Origin: Ornithodoros turicata
Lineage: Eukaryota; Arthropoda; Arachnida; Ixodida; Argasidae
DNA: 64,000 nucleotides
Direction of reading: 5' to 3'
Assembly: GCF_037126465.1 (NCBI RefSeq)
Contig: NC_088201.1
Span: forward strand, 65,184,879 to 65,248,878
Positions 1 to 11,492 of the stretch are shown in pieces. The position numbers were made by a program, and so were the translations under genes. The notes under the pieces are model-generated. The model was not told the origin of the DNA. It ran no database searches and saw only the letters and a program-made list of their open reading frames with translations. How positions within the stretch are numbered: position 1 is the first letter of the stretch; each line of letters begins with the position of its first letter.

Positions 1-1
1 C

Positions 2-1217
2 ACGCGGGCTGATCGCGCCCGCGGGCCCTCCTCCTCGACTCTTCAGGCCGTCAACACGTCGCCCATCGCAACCTTTGGCCTGCGATCCCTCACCATTGAC
101 ATCGGGCTCAGGCGCCTTTTTCGTTGGCTGTTTGTCACAGCCGACGTGCCTACTGCCATTCTGGGAGCCGACTTCCTTCACCACTTCGGTCTCGACATAA
201 GTATCGCCCGCAAGAAGCTTGCTGACTCCACAACCGGCCTCACAATCTCTGGCGTCCCGTCTTCCCAGCATAGTTCGGGCATCAGGACAGTTTTGCCCTC
301 GTCCCCGTATTCCACCATTCTGCTCGACTTCCCTTCCGTCGCGAAGCCCTGCAACTTGGCTGTCACCCCGAAGCATGCTGTCACCCACACCATCGTGACG
401 ACGGGTCCCCCTGTCACGGCTCGGCCACGCCGACTCGCCGGCGACCGCCTCAAGATCGCCCGCCAAGAGTTCGACCATATGTTGCAGCTAGGTTTGATTC
501 GACCATCGTCCAGTCCGTGGTCTTCACCGCTCCATATGGTTCCGAAGTCTTCAGGGGATTGGCGCCCCTGCGGCGATTATAGAGCTTTGAACGCCTCTAC
601 TGTCCCAGACCAGTATCCCCTTCCACACCTTCACGACTTCGCCCTAGGCCTCGCTGGCGCGACCACCTTCAGCACGATCGACCTCGTAAAGGCCTACCAT
701 CAAATCCCTGTGGCACCGGAAGACATCCCAAAAACGGCAATCATAACACCATTTGGCCTTTTCGAGTTCATCCGCATGCCCTTCGGTCTGCGTAACGCGG
801 CGCAGACCTTCCAGAGGTTTATCAACGAGGTTCTGCGCGGGCTCCCTTTCGCTTTCGCATATCTCGATGATATACTGGTCGCCAGCAAGACTCCCGGTGA
901 ACATGAAGAACATCTACGCCAGCTGTTCCGCAGGTTGGACGAGCACGGCCTTGTCCTTAACCCCGCAAAATGCGTTTTCGGCCAGTCGTCCGTGCGGTTC
1001 CTGGGACACGAGGTAACCCCGGAGGGTATTCGGCCTCTCCCATCCAAAGTGCACGCGATCCAGCAGTTCCCCGCCCCCACTTCCTTTCGGAAACTGCGCG
1101 AATTCCTGGGACTCATCAACTTTCATCGCCGCTTCATCCCGCACTGTGCCGACATTCTTCGTCCTCTCACTGATACGCTGCGCAATTCTGGGAGTGCGGC
1201 AAAGCCTTTCCACCTCT
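2..1217 (+). pseudogene. Ty3/gypsy pol fragment, copy A (protease to RT)
   Basis: The frame is open from the window edge to a stop at 1241-1243. It encodes the end of a retroviral-type aspartic protease and most of a reverse transcriptase, with the YLDD catalytic box near 858-875. It matches the inverted copy B almost residue for residue until about 1217, then runs into LTR sequence in reverse orientation and stops. RNase H and integrase are missing here and reappear at 4826 (copy C). About 156 bp of RT/RNase H linker present in copy B is absent from A plus C. The 5' part lies outside the window. The near identity of the copies implies recent activity. Confidence 0.93.
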
Positions 1218-4200
1218 CTCGGGAGACAAGCAAGGACAACTAGGCTGACTGTCGTTGCCAGAAAGAATGCGAAAGGGCACTGGCACGCAGAAGCGGCCCC
1301 GTGAGCTCGCGTCCCATTTATTGCGCTCGTTGTCGATGGGCGATGGGCGATGCTGATAGGCGGCTGCTACAGGGCTCCCCCTCCCCGAAGACGGGTTGAA
1401 GGAGAATAAGACAGAGAGGGGAGTAGCCCAGGTAACGGTGCGGCGAGGCTTGACGCGAGGTGGGTGAGGGACGAAGACAGAGGACTCTGTGGCAGGTGCG
1501 GCAGGGGTGTCGACCTCCAGGTATGCCGGTTTTACCCTGGCGAGGGAGACCACCTGAGGCCGGGCTTGAATGTCCAGCGTCATGGTCTTGTCGGTGCGGG
1601 ACAGGACACGGAAGGGACCGTCGTAATGGGGTGAAAGGGGCTTGCGGGGGGCGTCATGCCGAAGAAAGACGTGTGTGCATGTGTTGAGATCGGGGTGGAC
1701 GAAGATGACCGGGGAATTGGGGGTCCTGGTGGCGGTCGGCGAAAGGCGTCGGAAGAAGCGACGAAGTAACTCGACGTATTCAGACTGCCGAGTTTCGGCT
1801 TGGGAGTCGAGCCAGAAATCGCCGGGGAGGTGCAGTGTCGTTCCAAAGACGAGCTCTGCAGCGGAGCAGGACAGGTCTTGCTTGAGGGCAGAACGAATGC
1901 CCAACAGCACAATCGGCAGATGATCTACCCAGGTGACTTGGGCCTCGCGAGCAATAAGCGATGCCTTGAGCTGGCGATGGAAGCGCTCTACAGCACCGTT
2001 AGCGGCGGGATGATAGGCAGTCGTTCTGATGTGGTGAACTCCCAGCAGGGTCATGAGAGTCTTGAAGAGGGCGCTTTGGAATTGCCTGCCCTGGTCGGTC
2101 GTAATTCGAGTGGGGCATCCGTAGCGGGCGATCCAGGTAGAGACGATCGCCCGAGCTACGGTGTCGGCGGTCATGTCTGGGATGGGCACAGCTTCGGGCC
2201 ACCGGGTATGCCTGTCGACCATGGTAAGAAGGTACCGATAGTCGCGGGAGGGTGGTAGGGGGCCGACGATGTCGACATGGAGATGACGGAAGCGGCCGTC
2301 GGGCAGGGGAAATTGGCTGACGGGCGACTTGGTGTGACGGGTTATTTTGGCACTCTGGCAGGCCATGCAGGATCGTGCCCAGCGTCTCACGTCGGCGTTT
2401 ATGCCCGGCCAGACGAAACGGGAACACAACAGACGCTGAGTGGCCCGGATGCCGGGATGAGCAATGCTGTGGAAGCTCTGGAAGGCTGGGAAACGGAGCG
2501 AAGGAGGGAGATACGGGCGCGGCGAATCACCGGAAACGTCGCAGGCGATGTCGCAAGGAGCCATGGGGAGAGGAATGTACTTGAGTTGGAGGGACATCTT
2601 GCAGGGGCTAGCGGACGTATAATCACGGAGATCTCGATCATTTGCCTGTGCTTCCGCGATGTCGTCGAGAGTGACGCCGGAGACACGGACGGCCTCGATG
2701 CGGGAAAGGGCATCCGCTGCTTGGTTTTCAGCACCGTGCACAAAGCGAATGTCCGTGGTGTACTCAGAGATGTAGCACAGGTGACGAAGGTCGGCAGAGG
2801 AGTACGCAGCACGGTTAGACTTGAACGCAAAGGTCAGAGGCTTGTGGTCTGTGAGCACGTGGAAGGTCTGCCCGTCGAGGAAATGGTGAAAGTGTTTAAG
2901 CGCGTAATAGATGGCCAGGAGCTCTCGACTGAACGTGCTGTACTTTTCTTCAGAGGGCTTGAGTCTCTGGGAAAAGAAGGCCAGTGGGCACCAACCGGAT
3001 GGGGAATATTGTTGGAGCACGGCTCCGACGGCATGGGTTGATGCGTCGACCATGAGGCGGAGGTCGGCCGAAGGATCAGGGTGTACCAGTAGGGCGGCAT
3101 CGGCCAAGGCGGTCTTGGCCCGTATGAATGCGTCCAGAGCCTCGGGAGAGAGGTGGAAAGGCTTTGCCGCACTCCCAGAATTGCGCAGCGTATCAGTGAG
3201 AGGACGAAGAATGTCGGCACAGTGCGGGATGAAGCGGCGATGAAAGTTGATGAGTCCCAGGAATTCGCGCAGTTTCCGAAAGGAAGTGGGGGCGGGGAAC
3301 TGCTGGATCGCGTGCACTTTGGATGGGAGAGGCCGAATACCCTCCGGGGTTACCTCGTGTCCCAGGAACCGCACGGACGACTGGCCGAAAACGCATTTTG
3401 CGGGGTTAAGGACAAGGCCATGCTCGTCCAACCTGCAGAACAGCTGGCGTAGATGTTCTTCATGTTCACCGGGAGTCTTGCTGGCGACCAGTATATCGTC
3501 GAGATATGCGAAGGCGAAAGGGAGCCCGCGCAGAACCTCGTTGATAAACCTCTGGAAGGTCTGCGCCGCGTTACGCAGACCGAAGGGCATGCGGATGAAC
3601 TCGAAAAGGCCAAATGGTGTTATGATTGCCGTTTTTGGGATGTCTTCCGGTGCCACAGGGATTTGATGGTAGGCCTTTACGAGGTCGATCGTGCTGAAGG
3701 TGGTCGCGCCAGCGAGGCCTAGGGCGAAGTCGTGAAGGTGTGGAAGGGGATACTGGTCTGGGACAGTAGAGGCGTTCAAAGCTCTATAATCGCCGCAGGG
3801 GCGCCAATCCCCTGAAGACTTCGGAACCATATGGAGCGGTGAAGACCACGGACTGGACGATGGTCGAATCAAACCTAGCTGCAACATATGGTCGAACTCT
3901 TGGCGGGCGATCTTGAGGCGGTCGCCGGCGAGTCGGCGTGGCCGAGCCGTGACAGGGGGACCCGTCGTCACAATGGTGTGGGTGACAGCATGCTTCGGGG
4001 TGACAGCCAAGTTGCAGGGCTTCGCGACGGAAGGGAAGTCGAGCAGAATGGTGGAATACGGGGACGAGGGCAAAACTGTCCTGATGCCCAAACTATGCTG
4101 GGAAGACGGGACGCCAGAGATTGTGAGGCCGGTTGTGGAGTCAGCAAGCTTCTTGCGGGCGATACTTATGTCGAGACCGAAGTGGTGAAGGAAGTCGGCT

Positions 4201-4526
4201 CCCAGAATGGCAGTAGGCACGTCGGCTGTGACAAACAGCCAACGAAAAAGGCGCCTGAGCCCGATGTCAATGGTGAGGGATCGCAGGCCAAAGGTTGCGA
4301 TGGGCGACGTGTTGACGGCCTGAAGAGTCGAGGAGGAGGGCCCGCGGGCGCGATCAGCCCGCGTGGGGGGCACGATGCTCACCTCAGCGCCGGTGTCTAC
4401 CAAAAAACGGTGGCCTGCGAGTCGGTCAATGACGTAGAACAGGCGGCTTCCTGGGGGGCCGTGGTCGAAGGCCGCCTCTATCGACCGGCCTCCACGTTTC
4501 CCGTCCAGGAACAAGGTCGTGTGCAC
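1167..4526 (-). CDS. Pol polyprotein of gypsy copy B (PR-RT-RH-IN)
   Basis: This is a 1119-codon open frame for a Ty3/gypsy polyprotein. In order it shows a protease with DTGAE (residues about 44-48), a reverse transcriptase with YLDD (about 350), an RNase H with VDAST and TDHKPL, an integrase HHCC zinc finger, and a DDE core with [15 protein letters not shown] and a catalytic Glu in the [12 protein letters not shown] region. The order PR-RT-RH-IN is the Ty3/gypsy order. It overlaps the gag frame (stop at 4478) in another frame, which fits frameshift expression. The true element ends at about 1218; the last ~17 codons are read from antisense copy A. All catalytic motifs look intact, but missing 5' sequence makes mobility doubtful. 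Confidence 0.92.
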   Translation of the reverse strand: MHTTLFLDGKRGGRSIEAAFDHGPPGSRLFYVIDRLAGHRFLVDTGAEVSIVPPTRADRARGPSSSTLQAVNTSPIATFGLRSLTIDIGLRRLFRWLFVTADVPTAILGADFLHHFGLDISIARKKLADSTTGLTISGVPSSQHSLGIRTVLPSSPYSTILLDFPSVAKPCNLAVTPKHAVTHTIVTTGPPVTARPRRLAGDRLKIARQEFDHMLQLGLIRPSSSPWSSPLHMVPKSSGDWRPCGDYRALNASTVPDQYPLPHLHDFALGLAGATTFSTIDLVKAYHQIPVAPEDIPKTAIITPFGLFEFIRMPFGLRNAAQTFQRFINEVLRGLPFAFAYLDDILVASKTPGEHEEHLRQLFCRLDEHGLVLNPAKCVFGQSSVRFLGHEVTPEGIRPLPSKVHAIQQFPAPTSFRKLREFLGLINFHRRFIPHCADILRPLTDTLRNSGSAAKPFHLSPEALDAFIRAKTALADAALLVHPDPSADLRLMVDASTHAVGAVLQQYSPSGWCPLAFFSQRLKPSEEKYSTFSRELLAIYYALKHFHHFLDGQTFHVLTDHKPLTFAFKSNRAAYSSADLRHLCYISEYTTDIRFVHGAENQAADALSRIEAVRVSGVTLDDIAEAQANDRDLRDYTSASPCKMSLQLKYIPLPMAPCDIACDVSGDSPRPYLPPSLRFPAFQSFHSIAHPGIRATQRLLCSRFVWPGINADVRRWARSCMACQSAKITRHTKSPVSQFPLPDGRFRHLHVDIVGPLPPSRDYRYLLTMVDRHTRWPEAVPIPDMTADTVARAIVSTWIARYGCPTRITTDQGRQFQSALFKTLMTLLGVHHIRTTAYHPAANGAVERFHRQLKASLIAREAQVTWVDHLPIVLLGIRSALKQDLSCSAAELVFGTTLHLPGDFWLDSQAETRQSEYVELLRRFFRRLSPTATRTPNSPVIFVHPDLNTCTHVFLRHDAPRKPLSPHYDGPFRVLSRTDKTMTLDIQARPQVVSLARVKPAYLEVDTPAAPATESSVFVPHPPRVKPRRTVTWATPLSVLFSFNPSSGRGSPVAAAYQHRPSPIDNERNKWDASSRGRFCVPVPFRILSGNDSQPSCPCLSPERGGKALPHSQNCAAYQ

Positions 4527-4825
4527 TTCAGTGCCTTGTCGCCGTATTTCCTGTGATGCCAGCAGAGGCCGTTGGGCTGGCTCTGTGCATCAGACTTGGC
4601 GGAAGGAGAACGGCGGCCGCCGCGGGACGGTGAACGTAAAGTCCGAGGGCGGTGAGTGAGATCAGAGCGGAGACTTTCCACAGCTTCAGACAACCGCGCA
4701 ATCTGCTCCTGAAGGGCGCGGGTAGAGCTGTCAGTGGGAGGAGGGGCGTGCGGGGTGCGGTGGGAAACAGCGGCGATGGAAGGCGAAGAGTACTCAATGA
4801 TCCTATCCGCGAGTTGCGGATAGGA
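1218..4825 (-). mobile_element. Inverted, 5'-truncated Ty3/gypsy element, copy B
   Basis: On the minus strand this runs from the last ~114 codons of gag through the whole of pol to the 3' end of the element. The LTR end appears on the plus strand as CTCGGGAGACAAG from 1218. It lies head-to-head between copies A and C of the same family. There is no 5' LTR, so it is a fragment rather than a fresh full-length insertion. Both junctions show short shared sequence: CTCTC near 1214-1219 and TGCCC near 4826. The 4825 junction sits on a short hairpin. Confidence 0.88.
4478..4822 (-). CDS. Gag C-terminus of gypsy copy B with one zinc knuckle
   Basis: This is the last 114 codons of gag, starting at Tyr (4822) and ending at a stop at 4478. 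It has a Pro/Ser-rich stretch, a short amphipathic segment (about residues 36-52), an Arg/Ser-rich basic stretch, and one nucleocapsid-type knuckle [14 protein letters not shown] followed by TRPC. That CX-H-C-C style knuckle is typical of CsRn1-like gypsy elements, which is the clade I favour. The frame continues upstream only through antisense copy C, so the natural N-terminus is missing. Confidence 0.8.
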   Translation of the reverse strand, partial: YPQLADRIIEYSSPSIAAVSHRTPHAPPPTDSSTRALQEQIARLSEAVESLRSDLTHRPRTLRSPSRGGRRSPSAKSDAQSQPNGLCWHHRKYGDKALKCTRPCSWTGNVEAGR

Positions 4826-6718
4826 TGCCCACTGGCCTTCTTTTCCCAGAGACTCAAGCCCTCTGAAGAAAAGTACAGCACGTTCAGTCGAGAGCTCCTG
4901 GCCATCTATTACGCGCTTAAACACTTTCACCATTTCCTCGACGGGCAGACCTTCCACGTGCTCACAGACCACAAGCCTCTGACCTTTGCGTTCAAGTCTA
5001 ACCGTGCTGCGTACTCCTCTGCCGACCTTCGTCACCTGTGCTACATCTCTGAGTACACCACGGACATTCGCTTTGTGCACGGTGCTGAAAACCAAGCAGC
5101 GGATGCCCTTTCCCGCATCGAGGCCGTCCGTGTCTCCGGCGTCACTCTCGACGACATCGCGGAAGCACAGGCAAATGATCGAGATCCCCGTGATTATACG
5201 CCCGCTAGCCCCTGCAAGATGTCCCTCCAACTCAAGTACATTCCTCTCCCCATGGCTCCTTGCGACATCGCCTGCGACGTTTCCGGTGATTCGCCGCGCC
5301 CGTATCTCCCTCCTTCGCTCCGTTTCCCAGCCTTCCAGAGCTTCCACAGCATTGCTCATCCCGGCATCCGGGCCACCCAGCGTCTGTTGTGTTCCCGTTT
5401 CGTCTGGCCGGGCATAAACGCCGACGTGAGACGCTGGGCACGATCCTGCCTGGCCTGCCAGAGGGCCAAAATAACCCGTCACACCAAGTCGCCCGTCGGC
5501 CAATTTCCCCTGCCCGACGGCCGCTTCCGTCATCTCCATGTCGACATCGTCGGCCCCCTACCACCCTCCCGCGACTATCGGTACCTTCTTACCATGGTCG
5601 ACAGGTATACCCGGTGGCCCGAAGCTGTGCCCATCCCAGACATGACCGCCGACACCGTAGCTCGGGCGATCGTCTCTACCTGGATCGCCCGCTACGGATG
5701 CCCCACTCGAATTACGACCGACCAGGGCAGGCAATTCCAAAGCACTCTCTTCAAGGCTCTCATGACTCTGCTGGGAGTTCACCACATCAGAACGACTGCC
5801 TATCATCCCGCCGCTAACGGTGCTGTAGAGCGCTTCCATCGCCAGCTCAAGGCATCGCTTATTGCTCGCGAGGCCCAAGTCACCTGGGTAGATCATCTGC
5901 CGATTGTGCTGTTGGGCATTCGTTCTGCCCTCCAGCAAGACCTGTCCTGCTCCGCTGCAGAGCTCGTCTTTGGAACGACACTGCACCTCCCCGGCGATTT
6001 CTGGCTCGACTCCCAAGCCGAAACTCGGCAGTCTGAATACGTCGAGTTACTTCGTCGCTTCTTCCGACGCCTTTCGCCGACCGCCACCAGGACCCCCAAT
6101 TCCCTGGTCATCTTCGTCCACCCCGATCTCAACACATGCACACACGTCTTTCTTCGGCATGACGCCCCCCGCAAGCCCCTTTCACCCCATTACGACGGTC
6201 CCTTCCGTGTCCTGTCTCGCACCGACAAGACCATGACGCTGGACATTCAAGCCCGGCCTCAGGTGGTCTCCCTCGCCAGGGTAAAACCGGCATACCTGGA
6301 GGTCGACACCCCTGCTGCACCTGCCACAGAGTCCCCTGTCTTCGTCCCTCACCCACCTCGCGCCAAGCCTCGCCGCACCGTTACCTGGGCTACTCCCCTC
6401 TCTGTGTCTTATTCTCCTTCAACCCGTCTTCGGGGAGGGGGAGCCCTGTATCAGCCGCCTATCAGCATCGCCCATCGCCCATCGACAACGAGCGCAATAA
6501 ATGGGACGCGAGCTCACGGGGCCGCTTCTGCGTGCCAGTGCGCTTTCGCATTCTTTCTGGCAACGACAGTCAGTCTAGTTGTCCTTGCTTGTCTCCCGAG
6601 GTACACGCCACAACTCCATACCTGGCCTGGCCCAAGCCCGAATAATTCCTGCATTTCTGGGCTCGAGCAATTTCTACTCTATCCGGCCCGGCCCAGTGAT
6701 GCGGACTGTAAAAGTTGA
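4826..6718 (+). pseudogene. Ty3/gypsy pol fragment, copy C (RNase H-integrase)
   Basis: The plus-strand frame resumes at the RNase H core ([10 protein letters not shown]) and carries TDHKPL, the integrase HHCC finger, and a DDE core with [15 protein letters not shown] and [12 protein letters not shown]. Near 6411 it has a two-base GT insertion relative to copy B, so the two C-terminal tails are read in different frames. Both stay open through the LTR, and copy C ends in flanking DNA at 6716-6718. It lacks its own protease and RT, which sit in copy A. A and C probably belonged to one element before the inverted segment came between them. Confidence 0.9.
6447..6605 (+). repeat. Candidate 3' LTR of the gypsy family
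   Basis: A purine-rich tract (CGGGGAGGGGGAG, 6431-6443) is followed by TGTATCAGCC and the sequence ends in GTACA, giving TGTA...TACA ends over about 159 bp. An AATAAA signal lies at 6496-6501. The matching piece of copy B is at about 1218-1375 in reverse. The exact right end is uncertain because no second complete LTR is present for comparison. Confidence 0.6.
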
Positions 6719-6915
6719 CTGTGGCCAGCGAGAGGTGGGGTTACACAGGTTCGAGCCTGACCTGGGACAGGCAATGTATGGGCCCGGTCCAGCCCGGGCC
6801 CATAATGTGAAACCCGAGCCCGGCCCAGGCCCGCAAAAAGAATGCATTACCCAGCCCAGCCCATGGGCCCAGCTCGGGCTTTAGGGTAAGCCCGAGCCCG
6901 TGCAGTGCTCTACAG
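6606..6915. repeat. GGCCC/GCCCG-rich repeat, probable element end
   Basis: Loose arrays of GGCCC and GCCCGAGCC occur at 6625-6710 and again, denser, at 6780-6908. The motif array at an element end resembles the hAT-like elements further right. The left end would have been lost when the gypsy element landed. No protein and no target duplication can be shown. Confidence 0.4.
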
Positions 6916-8473
6916 CTCCCTCCCAGAGGTCACGTCTGAGTCATCAAGAAAAGTCCCAATTTGATACTAGTGCAATAGACTGGTATATGCCTCTCTGCAT
7001 ACCAGAGATATTTTCTAGTAATGTTGCTCAAGTTCAAGTGTTTTTAAGTGTTAGTGTTTTTTATTTTCTCAGCTTGTACAGAATTAATGCCATACAGATT
7101 TAAACAGAGTAATTAATATACGTAAAATGGCACGAGCTAAAAGGATCAAACGCCATAGGCGTGAAATTGATCCAGTATTTCATACACAGCTCAAGCTAAC
7201 TATCGGCAGTCATCAATGGAAAACATACAAATCGACAATGGCTAGTATTTGAAATGTCTCATGCAGAACGAAAAAGAACACCAGTAACAAAAGCAAGGGA
7301 GCCAGCATCTTACCCTTGAAACAAAATTAAAAATTACAAGGTATTTTCACACATAAAGTACTCATGATCTATTTTCTTGAAAACACTTAACGTTGCAAGA
7401 GTAAATTGCTAATAAATTGCAATCCATCACCAAGACACCTCAGGATTACATAATACTTACCATACCAGGGCATACTGAAATGGAAAAATGAAAACAATAC
7501 TTGGTGGTGAATGTAGGCTTTCAGATGAAGAACAGCAGTGCATTTTTACTCCTCTGTTACATGATCAAAGTACAGCCACGAGAAGAGCATTTTCTATCAA
7601 AGCTTTGCTGATTAGCAACTAGGAACTTTGAGCAGCCTTAGACTCCATGTATGTACACCAAGGGGTGAGGCAGACTTGTGATGTGTAATGCCATGTCATT
7701 GCACGAGAAAAGTAGGAATCCCCTATTTTGGCCGCAATTTGGCCAGTTCTTGTTTGCTCAGTTAATGTGGCAAGTTTCCTTCCCACTTCATTTCATGTGT
7801 GAACAATGTGCAGAAGCACTTCCAAAGGCAAAACTGTGCTCTGCGTGATACTGAACTAGGCTGCATTTAATATTTTCCAAGCCCCCCTTCACACCCGTAG
7901 AAACGATCGAAAATAAAAATGGTCCTAGTTTCACAGGAAATCATTATGTGACTGAAAGAAAGAAGACTAGAGCTGACGAAGGTGTAGTGCTGCATATTCT
8001 AGTTGAGGCTAGAGCATTCTTTTAACCACGACCTAACAGATGTTAAGAATTATATTATGGGCTTATATTATGTTTATGAGCAACTTTCATTGATTCAGCA
8101 TACCTCTACAGAGTTGATATCTATTGTTGATTGTTTCAACTGCATTAATGCACAATTACTAGTGCTGCTCGCCTATAAACAGGAAATTTTTGCATTGTAC
8201 TTACAAGATGTATGCAGGAGCTGTTAGCTGTGAACGTTTTTTTTTTCTGCTTTAAGTAGGACCTGACATCGGTAATCTGCATGACTTCTGACACAAACTG
8301 AAGCCAGCTTTGTGTGTACAAAGTCTGTTCCTTTGGTGAACAAGGCTCGTTATGAGAAGCCACTGATCCTATGAGCTTTCGTAGTGTACATTTATTTTCT
8401 TCTCATGCTGTCTGTCTGCGCTTATTTGTGTGTCGCGCGCATCATGGTGTGACTTTGTACATTCCTCAACTAG
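6916..8473. other. No gene recognised
   Basis: AT-rich sequence without a convincing exon or repeat. Earlier exons of the gene whose end lies at 8474-8803 may be here or further left, but I could not place any. Confidence 0.5.
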
Positions 8474-8803
8474 GGGCAAACAATTGATGCCGAACATCTT
8501 TCGGAACTAACGGAAGAAGAATACGAAGTGAGCTTCATGAAGAGTAACCTGAAAGGTTTCATTCTACTAGACGTAAAGTATCTTATCCCCTTCTTCACAC
8601 GAAGGTTTACACAAAAGGTGATGTGAAATTTTTACGACTGGGATTCAATGTTTAGTATAAGTCTTTTAATCCTGCTCTGTTCACAGGAGGTGAAAGATGC
8701 CAAAATTCAGATGACGGACCTAACAAACAAGTGGTACCAGGCTATCCGGGCACCCCTCGACGAGTCTGACGAGGGCTCTGAGGAGGATATTGAGGAAGGG
8801 TGA
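8474..8803 (+). CDS. Last two exons of an unidentified gene
   Basis: Exon 8474-8572 follows an AG acceptor and ends at a GTAAAG donor. Exon 8687-8803 follows TTCACAG and ends in TGA. Both junctions are phase 0, giving 71 residues. The peptide is charged and probably helical (LSELTEEEYE, then DEVKDAKIQMTDLTNKWYQ) and ends in a very acidic tail, DESDEGSEEDIEEG. I do not recognise the family. A short coiled-coil partner protein or a nuclear factor with an acidic tail would fit, but that is a guess. Two well-formed splice junctions in one frame, a stop, and a polyadenylation signal 458 bp downstream support a real gene end. Confidence 0.65.
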
Positions 8804-9260
8804 CGTACACAGTAACGCTAGTATCGTAGCTGGCCACATACGTACAGTGGAGTTTTAGGTGTCCCTGTTTTATGTGCAAGCTTGGTATCTTGTGAACACA
8901 TATCTCTGGGTATTGCAAGCAGTATGGGTGAACTTGTTCATGACGTGTTATGGTTAGGGCGCTGTGTTCTCTAACTCGTTTTTGACAAGACTTGGAGGTT
9001 ATACTTTTTTGAAGAAATTGGTGGTTAAATATTCAGCTTTTTTAAACGTTACATATCTTTTATAAAAAAATCTATGAGAGCATCACAAAAGGGGGTTTTT
9101 GCGGGTGAGTTATGCGGCCAGGCGGACGTTGTGTCGGAAAGAGTATGTGACTACTACGAGATGACTAATTACGTAAAATTCGTTGATTAACTTTCCAGTT
9201 AGATGTTTTTAGGGAAATATGATGTAGCAGAATTGAAGCCAATCATTATTTAAATCTAGC

Positions 9261-9266
9261 AATAAA
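9261..9266 (+). promoter_or_regulatory. AATAAA, likely poly(A) signal of the 8.5-kb gene
   Basis: First AATAAA on the plus strand after the TGA at 8801-8803. It implies a 3' UTR of roughly 480 bp. Confidence 0.5.
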
Positions 9267-9289
9267 GCCGATTGGAGTATCCGCTGTTC

Positions 9290-10243
9290 TGCTGTTCAGT
9301 TAAACCACTTTCTGGCACAGATAAGGCACAGATTTCATTAAGATTTGATTAAGTGTCGATTTCAGTTCATTTGCATAGCAAAATTTGGTAATGGATATGT
9401 GAACATAGTACATGCATGATTCAGGTTCTTTAAAAAATAGGATGGATTTAAAGGAGTACAGAGGGCCATCCAAAATATTTTCAATTTAAGACATCTGATG
9501 AAACTATATGCGCCAATTTGCCGAACAGCACAAAAGGTTTCAATGCATGCAGTTTTTTCACCAGAAAAAAAAAAAACTTGCACAAACACAGCCGCGCTCA
9601 TTCACTCTCGACTCGTAACCCGGTGTGCCACAAGGAGGAGAGGGACAACTTATGACGTAATAACTTTTGCGCAGTCAGTCGAGGTCAGCTCCTGTGTTTT
9701 TCTTTTTGTGTGTGAGGGCTTCCTTTTGTAGTCTGTAAACCTGCTCCCTTGGAGGCGGGGGGGGTTGGAATTGAAAAGGTGAACATGGTCATGGAGGATT
9801 TCATTGTCGAGCAGGCGTTTCCCTGTGGGCAGTGCTTCCTCAGAGCCCTAAACAGCTGACTAGCAGACGATACTCTGAACCAATCAGTGAGCCCGGACCC
9901 TGTAGCGTCAGCGAAAGGTCACAGGGTGGCAGTGCTCTCCACCACCATTGCGCACGGTCGCTTTTTGCAGTGTACTTTAAATTCAGTTTCTGCGATAATT
10001 ATGGCTCTCTGGAGTGAATTACTTCTCATGGTGCATTTTACTGGTCTACTTAACCGTTTTGTAGAAAGAAAACAAGGTGTTAAAAATGACTTCTGTGCTA
10101 CTTTAAATAGTGACTGGCTCCAATTCTGTTATCTCGCATGTATTTCTCGATAACATCTAATTCAGAAGTTAAGTAATGAATTTTAGGCAATTAGTCACCT
10201 AGTAGTTGCATACTCCCTCCGACAGAATGTCCGCCGGGCTGTA
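9290..10243. other. No gene recognised
   Basis: Holds a short AT-rich run, a poly-A/poly-T patch near 9566, and a stretch at 9870-10110 that looks like a dispersed repeat. No exon is supported. Confidence 0.45.
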
Positions 10244-11490
10244 CGAGGGTGGTTCCATAAGTTTCTGGCCCTACCAACTTTTAATAGTCATAAAGACGAA
10301 ACAACTGTATCACTTTTCGACATAGTCACCCTTAACTTCGATGCACTTTTGACACCTTTCGACACCTTTCAACCAGCATTCTTATACCCTTGAAAAAATA
10401 GTCCTAAGTTCTGTCCGCAAAATGCTGGAAAACTGCCTCTTGCACCTCACTATCGTTTTGAAATCTCCGTCCTCTGAGATCCCTCTTCAAGTTTGAGAAC
10501 AGGAAGTAGTCACTTGGTGCCAAGTCTGGACTGTACGGTGGGTGGTGAATTTCTTCGAAGCTGCACTCCTTCAGTGCATACAGAAGCCATGTGGACAGGG
10601 GCATTGTCCTGGAGCAACCGGACACCTCGACTCAACCTGCCGCGCCTCTTTTTCTTGATGGCGTCTCGCAGTCTGTGCAGGAGTGAAGCATAATAAGTCG
10701 CATTCACTGTGGTGTTCCTCTATTTGAAGTCGATGAGGACGATCGCCATGGTCTTCTTTGTGGATTGTGTGACCTTGGCTTTTCTTGGGGGTGCTTCTCC
10801 TGGTTTGCACCATTCCATCGACTCCTTTTTCGAAAGGGGATCATAGTAGAGCACCATAGTCTCATCCCCTGTGACAATTGACTTCAATATTTCTTCTTCG
10901 TTCTCTTGACAGAGCTCCAAAAACTCTTTGGCACAGACGACGCGCTGTTGCTTTTGAACTGACGAGAGAAGTCTTTGCACCCATCTCGCATTGACCTTTT
11001 TCATGTGAAGGCCCTCGCCGATGATGCGAAAAACGATTGTTTTGGAAAGCCCCAGCCTTTCTGAGATTTCCTTCACCTTCAGATGCCTGTCACTCAGTAC
11101 TTCCTCCTCGACAAGAGACAAATTTTCTTGTGTCACCACTTCCACGGGACGACTCTCGCCCCAGTCGAAACTGCTTAGCCCAGTCTTTTACCGTTGTGTA
11201 CGACGGAGAGACATCCCTGTACACGTTGTCCAGTCGTGCTTTAATTTCTTTAGGCAAAACTCCCTCTTTTGTCAAGAATTTTATCACAGCGCGGTACTCG
11301 ATTTTTTTCCATTTTAACACAAGAGTGCACCCTGGCCGTTTGAAATGCCGCTCTCCAACCGACAAAAGCATGGAGAGGGTTGAGGGTGGTGCTCCGGCCC
11401 TCCAACAGATGGCGCCACGCGTCCTTAATCGCATTTTCAAATTCGCACGCATTTTCTACCTCGGGCCGGAGACTTATGGAACCACCCTCG
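10244..11490 (-). mobile_element. mariner transposon with intact ends, 1,247 bp
   Basis: The terminal inverted repeats are CGAGGGTGGTTCCATAAGTT at 10244 and its close complement at 11490 (27 of 29 positions by eye). TA lies at both flanks (10242-10243 and 11491-11492), the standard mariner target duplication. The transposase lies on the minus strand and is broken. Confidence 0.95.
10404..11311 (-). pseudogene. mariner transposase, frameshifted
   Basis: Read from 11311 leftward. The N-terminal helix-turn-helix half (IEYRAVIKFLTKEGVLPKEI, then VKDWAKQF) is followed by VKEISERLGLSKTIVFRII, the first catalytic Asp in VTGDETMVLYY, the second in LLQDNAPVH (near 10600), and the third region YSPDLAPSDYFLF (near 10500). 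This is the D,D34D mariner pattern. Damage is clear: an extra A in the A-run after the start codon (near 11305), loss of about eight codons near 11148 (the SGRP linker), a gap with a stop near 10720, and a frameshift near 10580. It cannot be functional, although the ends could be moved by a related enzyme. Confidence 0.95.
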
Positions 11491-11492
11491 TA

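Noticed and set aside
178..5564. Many long open frames antisense to or out of frame with the gypsy copies
   Set aside because: They repeat identically wherever the pol sequence repeats and carry no domain of their own; GC-rich pol keeps other frames open.
6721..6759. A-box and B-box-like pair suggesting a tRNA or SINE
   Set aside because: TGGCCAGCGAGAGG and GGTTCGAGCCT are spaced about right, but no cloverleaf or SINE tail could be built and they lie in a GC-rich repeat.
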